Shown one piece after another: positions 7,425-8,355 of a stretch of DNA of 8,355 bases. Source of the DNA: CAYJLB01 sp964370845 (GTDB taxonomy: Bacteria > Bacillota > Clostridia > Oscillospirales > Ruminococcaceae). Position 1 is the first letter of the stretch. Each line of letters opens with the position of its first letter. The stretch spans positions 1 to 8,355 of the forward strand of contig CAYJLB010000078.1 in NCBI GenBank assembly GCA_964370845.1. The letters run 5' to 3'. The notes beneath the pieces are model-generated. The model was not told the DNA's origin and searched no databases. It saw only the letters and a program-made list of their open reading frames with translations. A program made the translations under genes and the position numbers.

Positions 7425-7451
7425 TATTTTCTTTTGTATTTAAGCCATTTT

Positions 7452-8285
7452 TTATCCCTTGACATGAATTTTATGCAAACCATTTTCAACAATTTTATCC
7501 ATGTTTTCAACCAAATTTTCCTTGTTCATATGAGATGCAAGCAAACAACCCTCAAGCTTGTCCACTGCCCCCGTTGCGATGAAAGCGATGTATTTCGCTG
7601 GCACAGAAATCGGCGTGGCAGTGTTATTTCTAATTTGGTCGATAATTCCTGGCATAAATTTCAAGGTTTCATCTTTTTCAACTAGCTCAATTGTACGCTC
7701 TGTGACCACTAAACCAGGGCCAAAAGCAAAGATTTTGATAGGAATATTCTCCGCTTTAAGCTCCAAAGAAACGCATTCAGTGAACCTAACAAGGGCAGTT
7801 TTTGCGCAAGCATAAGCACTGTTATAAATTTCAGGCTTAACAACTCCCCCGCCCGACATATTGATAATTCGCCCAAAACCTTGGTCTTTCATTGCGTTTA
7901 TGGCGCATTTTGTCCCAATGTAACAAGTTCTCAAATTTCCGTCAACGTCGCTAAACCACTCGTCAAAAGAAATGTCCCAAGTTGTACCCATAACGTTGTT
8001 TACGCCAATTCCGTTGACCCAAAGGTCGATTTGCCCGTATTTATTTTTGCTGTAAGAAGCAAGTTCTTCGACTTTTTCTGGATTCAAAAAGTCGCAAGCA
8101 TAAGCTTGTGCAACTCCGCCCTCAGCGTTGATTTTCTCAACAGTTTCAGCAAGATTTTCTTTTCGTCTAGCAGCACAAACCACAGTAGCACCGCATCTTC
8201 CAAGCTCTAGGGAAATTTCTCGTCCAATCCCCGACGAAGCTCCCGCAACAACACAAATTTTCCCTTTTAAATCATATTCGCCCAT
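7452..8285 (-). CDS. Short-chain dehydrogenase/reductase (classical SDR, probably NADP(H)-dependent)
   Basis: This is a 277-residue Rossmann-fold oxidoreductase of the classical SDR family, with unknown substrate. The cofactor-binding GASSGIG motif is at 15-21, and an Arg-Arg pair after strand 2 (40-41) points to NADP(H). An acidic residue sits at D65 (ACDF). The NNAG motif is altered to VNGIG (90-94). The catalytic set appears complete: N117, S144 (NMSGGG), Y158 and K162 (YACAK). There is no signal peptide or membrane segment, so it should be cytosolic. I chose the ATG at 8285 over the one at 8297, because AAAGGA (8303-8298) abuts the latter with no spacing and lies 12 bases before the former. 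The longer form would be 281 residues starting MVIIMGEY. It is the first visible gene of a likely two-gene unit with addB, with no evident functional link to DNA repair. It could equally be annotated as a 3-oxoacyl-ACP reductase-like protein, but nothing supports a fatty-acid role. Confidence 0.92.
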   Translation of the reverse strand: MGEYDLKGKICVVAGASSGIGREISLELGRCGATVVCAARRKENLAETVEKINAEGGVAQAYACDFLNPEKVEELASYSKNKYGQIDLWVNGIGVNNVMGTTWDISFDEWFSDVDGNLRTCYIGTKCAINAMKDQGFGRIINMSGGGVVKPEIYNSAYACAKTALVRFTECVSLELKAENIPIKIFAFGPGLVVTERTIELVEKDETLKFMPGIIDQIRNNTATPISVPAKYIAFIATGAVDKLEGCLLASHMNKENLVENMDKIVENGLHKIHVKG

Positions 8286-8355
8286 AATTATGACCATTCC
8301 TTTCTGGATGTTTTAATAGAACTAAAGTTCATATGTCTTTTTTCACCCAATTTTT

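Noticed and set aside
7881..8210. 109-residue plus-strand ORF within the SDR gene
   Set aside because: It is a shadow of the SDR reading frame, whose motifs are all on the minus strand.
8306..8355. Promoter for the SDR gene on the minus strand
   Set aside because: Candidate boxes (TTGGGT near 8350, TATTAA near 8318) have poor matches or spacing of about 26 bases. The true promoter may lie beyond the window edge.
1..8355. CRISPR array, tRNA or rRNA genes, prophage or transposase genes
   Set aside because: No regularly spaced repeats, cloverleaf tRNA sequences, rRNA-like segments or transposase-like proteins were seen on either strand.

Overview
This window looks like an AT-rich low-GC Gram-positive chromosome, most likely Clostridia. 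The grounds are a tRNA-sensing T-box leader, strong AGGAGG-type ribosome binding sites, an AddB/RexB-type nuclease subunit and the general protein style. No more precise taxon can be read from the sequence. There are four protein genes: a 5'-truncated TspO/MBR membrane protein, an isoleucyl-tRNA synthetase, AddB and a short-chain dehydrogenase/reductase (SDR).

Layout: positions 2-445 (+) hold the TspO/MBR gene, which runs in from outside the window. Positions 446-731 have no gene. They carry a good sigma-A type promoter (459-487) and a complete T-box leader with an AUC (Ile) specifier, an antiterminator and a competing intrinsic terminator. This leader controls ileS (732-3860, +), which encodes a 1042-residue type 2 (eukaryote-like) IleRS. 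Uncharged tRNA-Ile should therefore switch on the enzyme that charges it. Positions 3861-4057, between the convergent 3' ends of ileS and addB, are filled by a roughly 178-bp element. It has 20-bp imperfect terminal inverted repeats, a compact predicted three-way junction and a strong two-way terminator. It resembles a MITE and runs into the addB stop codon.

On the minus strand an SDR oxidoreductase gene (8285-7452) is followed after about 43 bases by addB (7408-4058), and the two probably share a transcript. AddB should be the non-motor or scaffold half of the AddAB (RexAB) double-strand-break resection nuclease and keeps its iron-sulfur cysteines and nuclease motif. Its true N-terminus appears to lie 24 codons upstream of the first conventional start codon. 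No ATG, GTG or TTG exists there, and an AUU codon sits at good distance from a strong Shine-Dalgarno, which suggests an infC-like AUU start. No addA lies downstream of addB, where it usually does.

I see no clear new biological system. The most unusual items are the structured inverted-repeat element at 3881-4058 and the apparent AUU start of addB.
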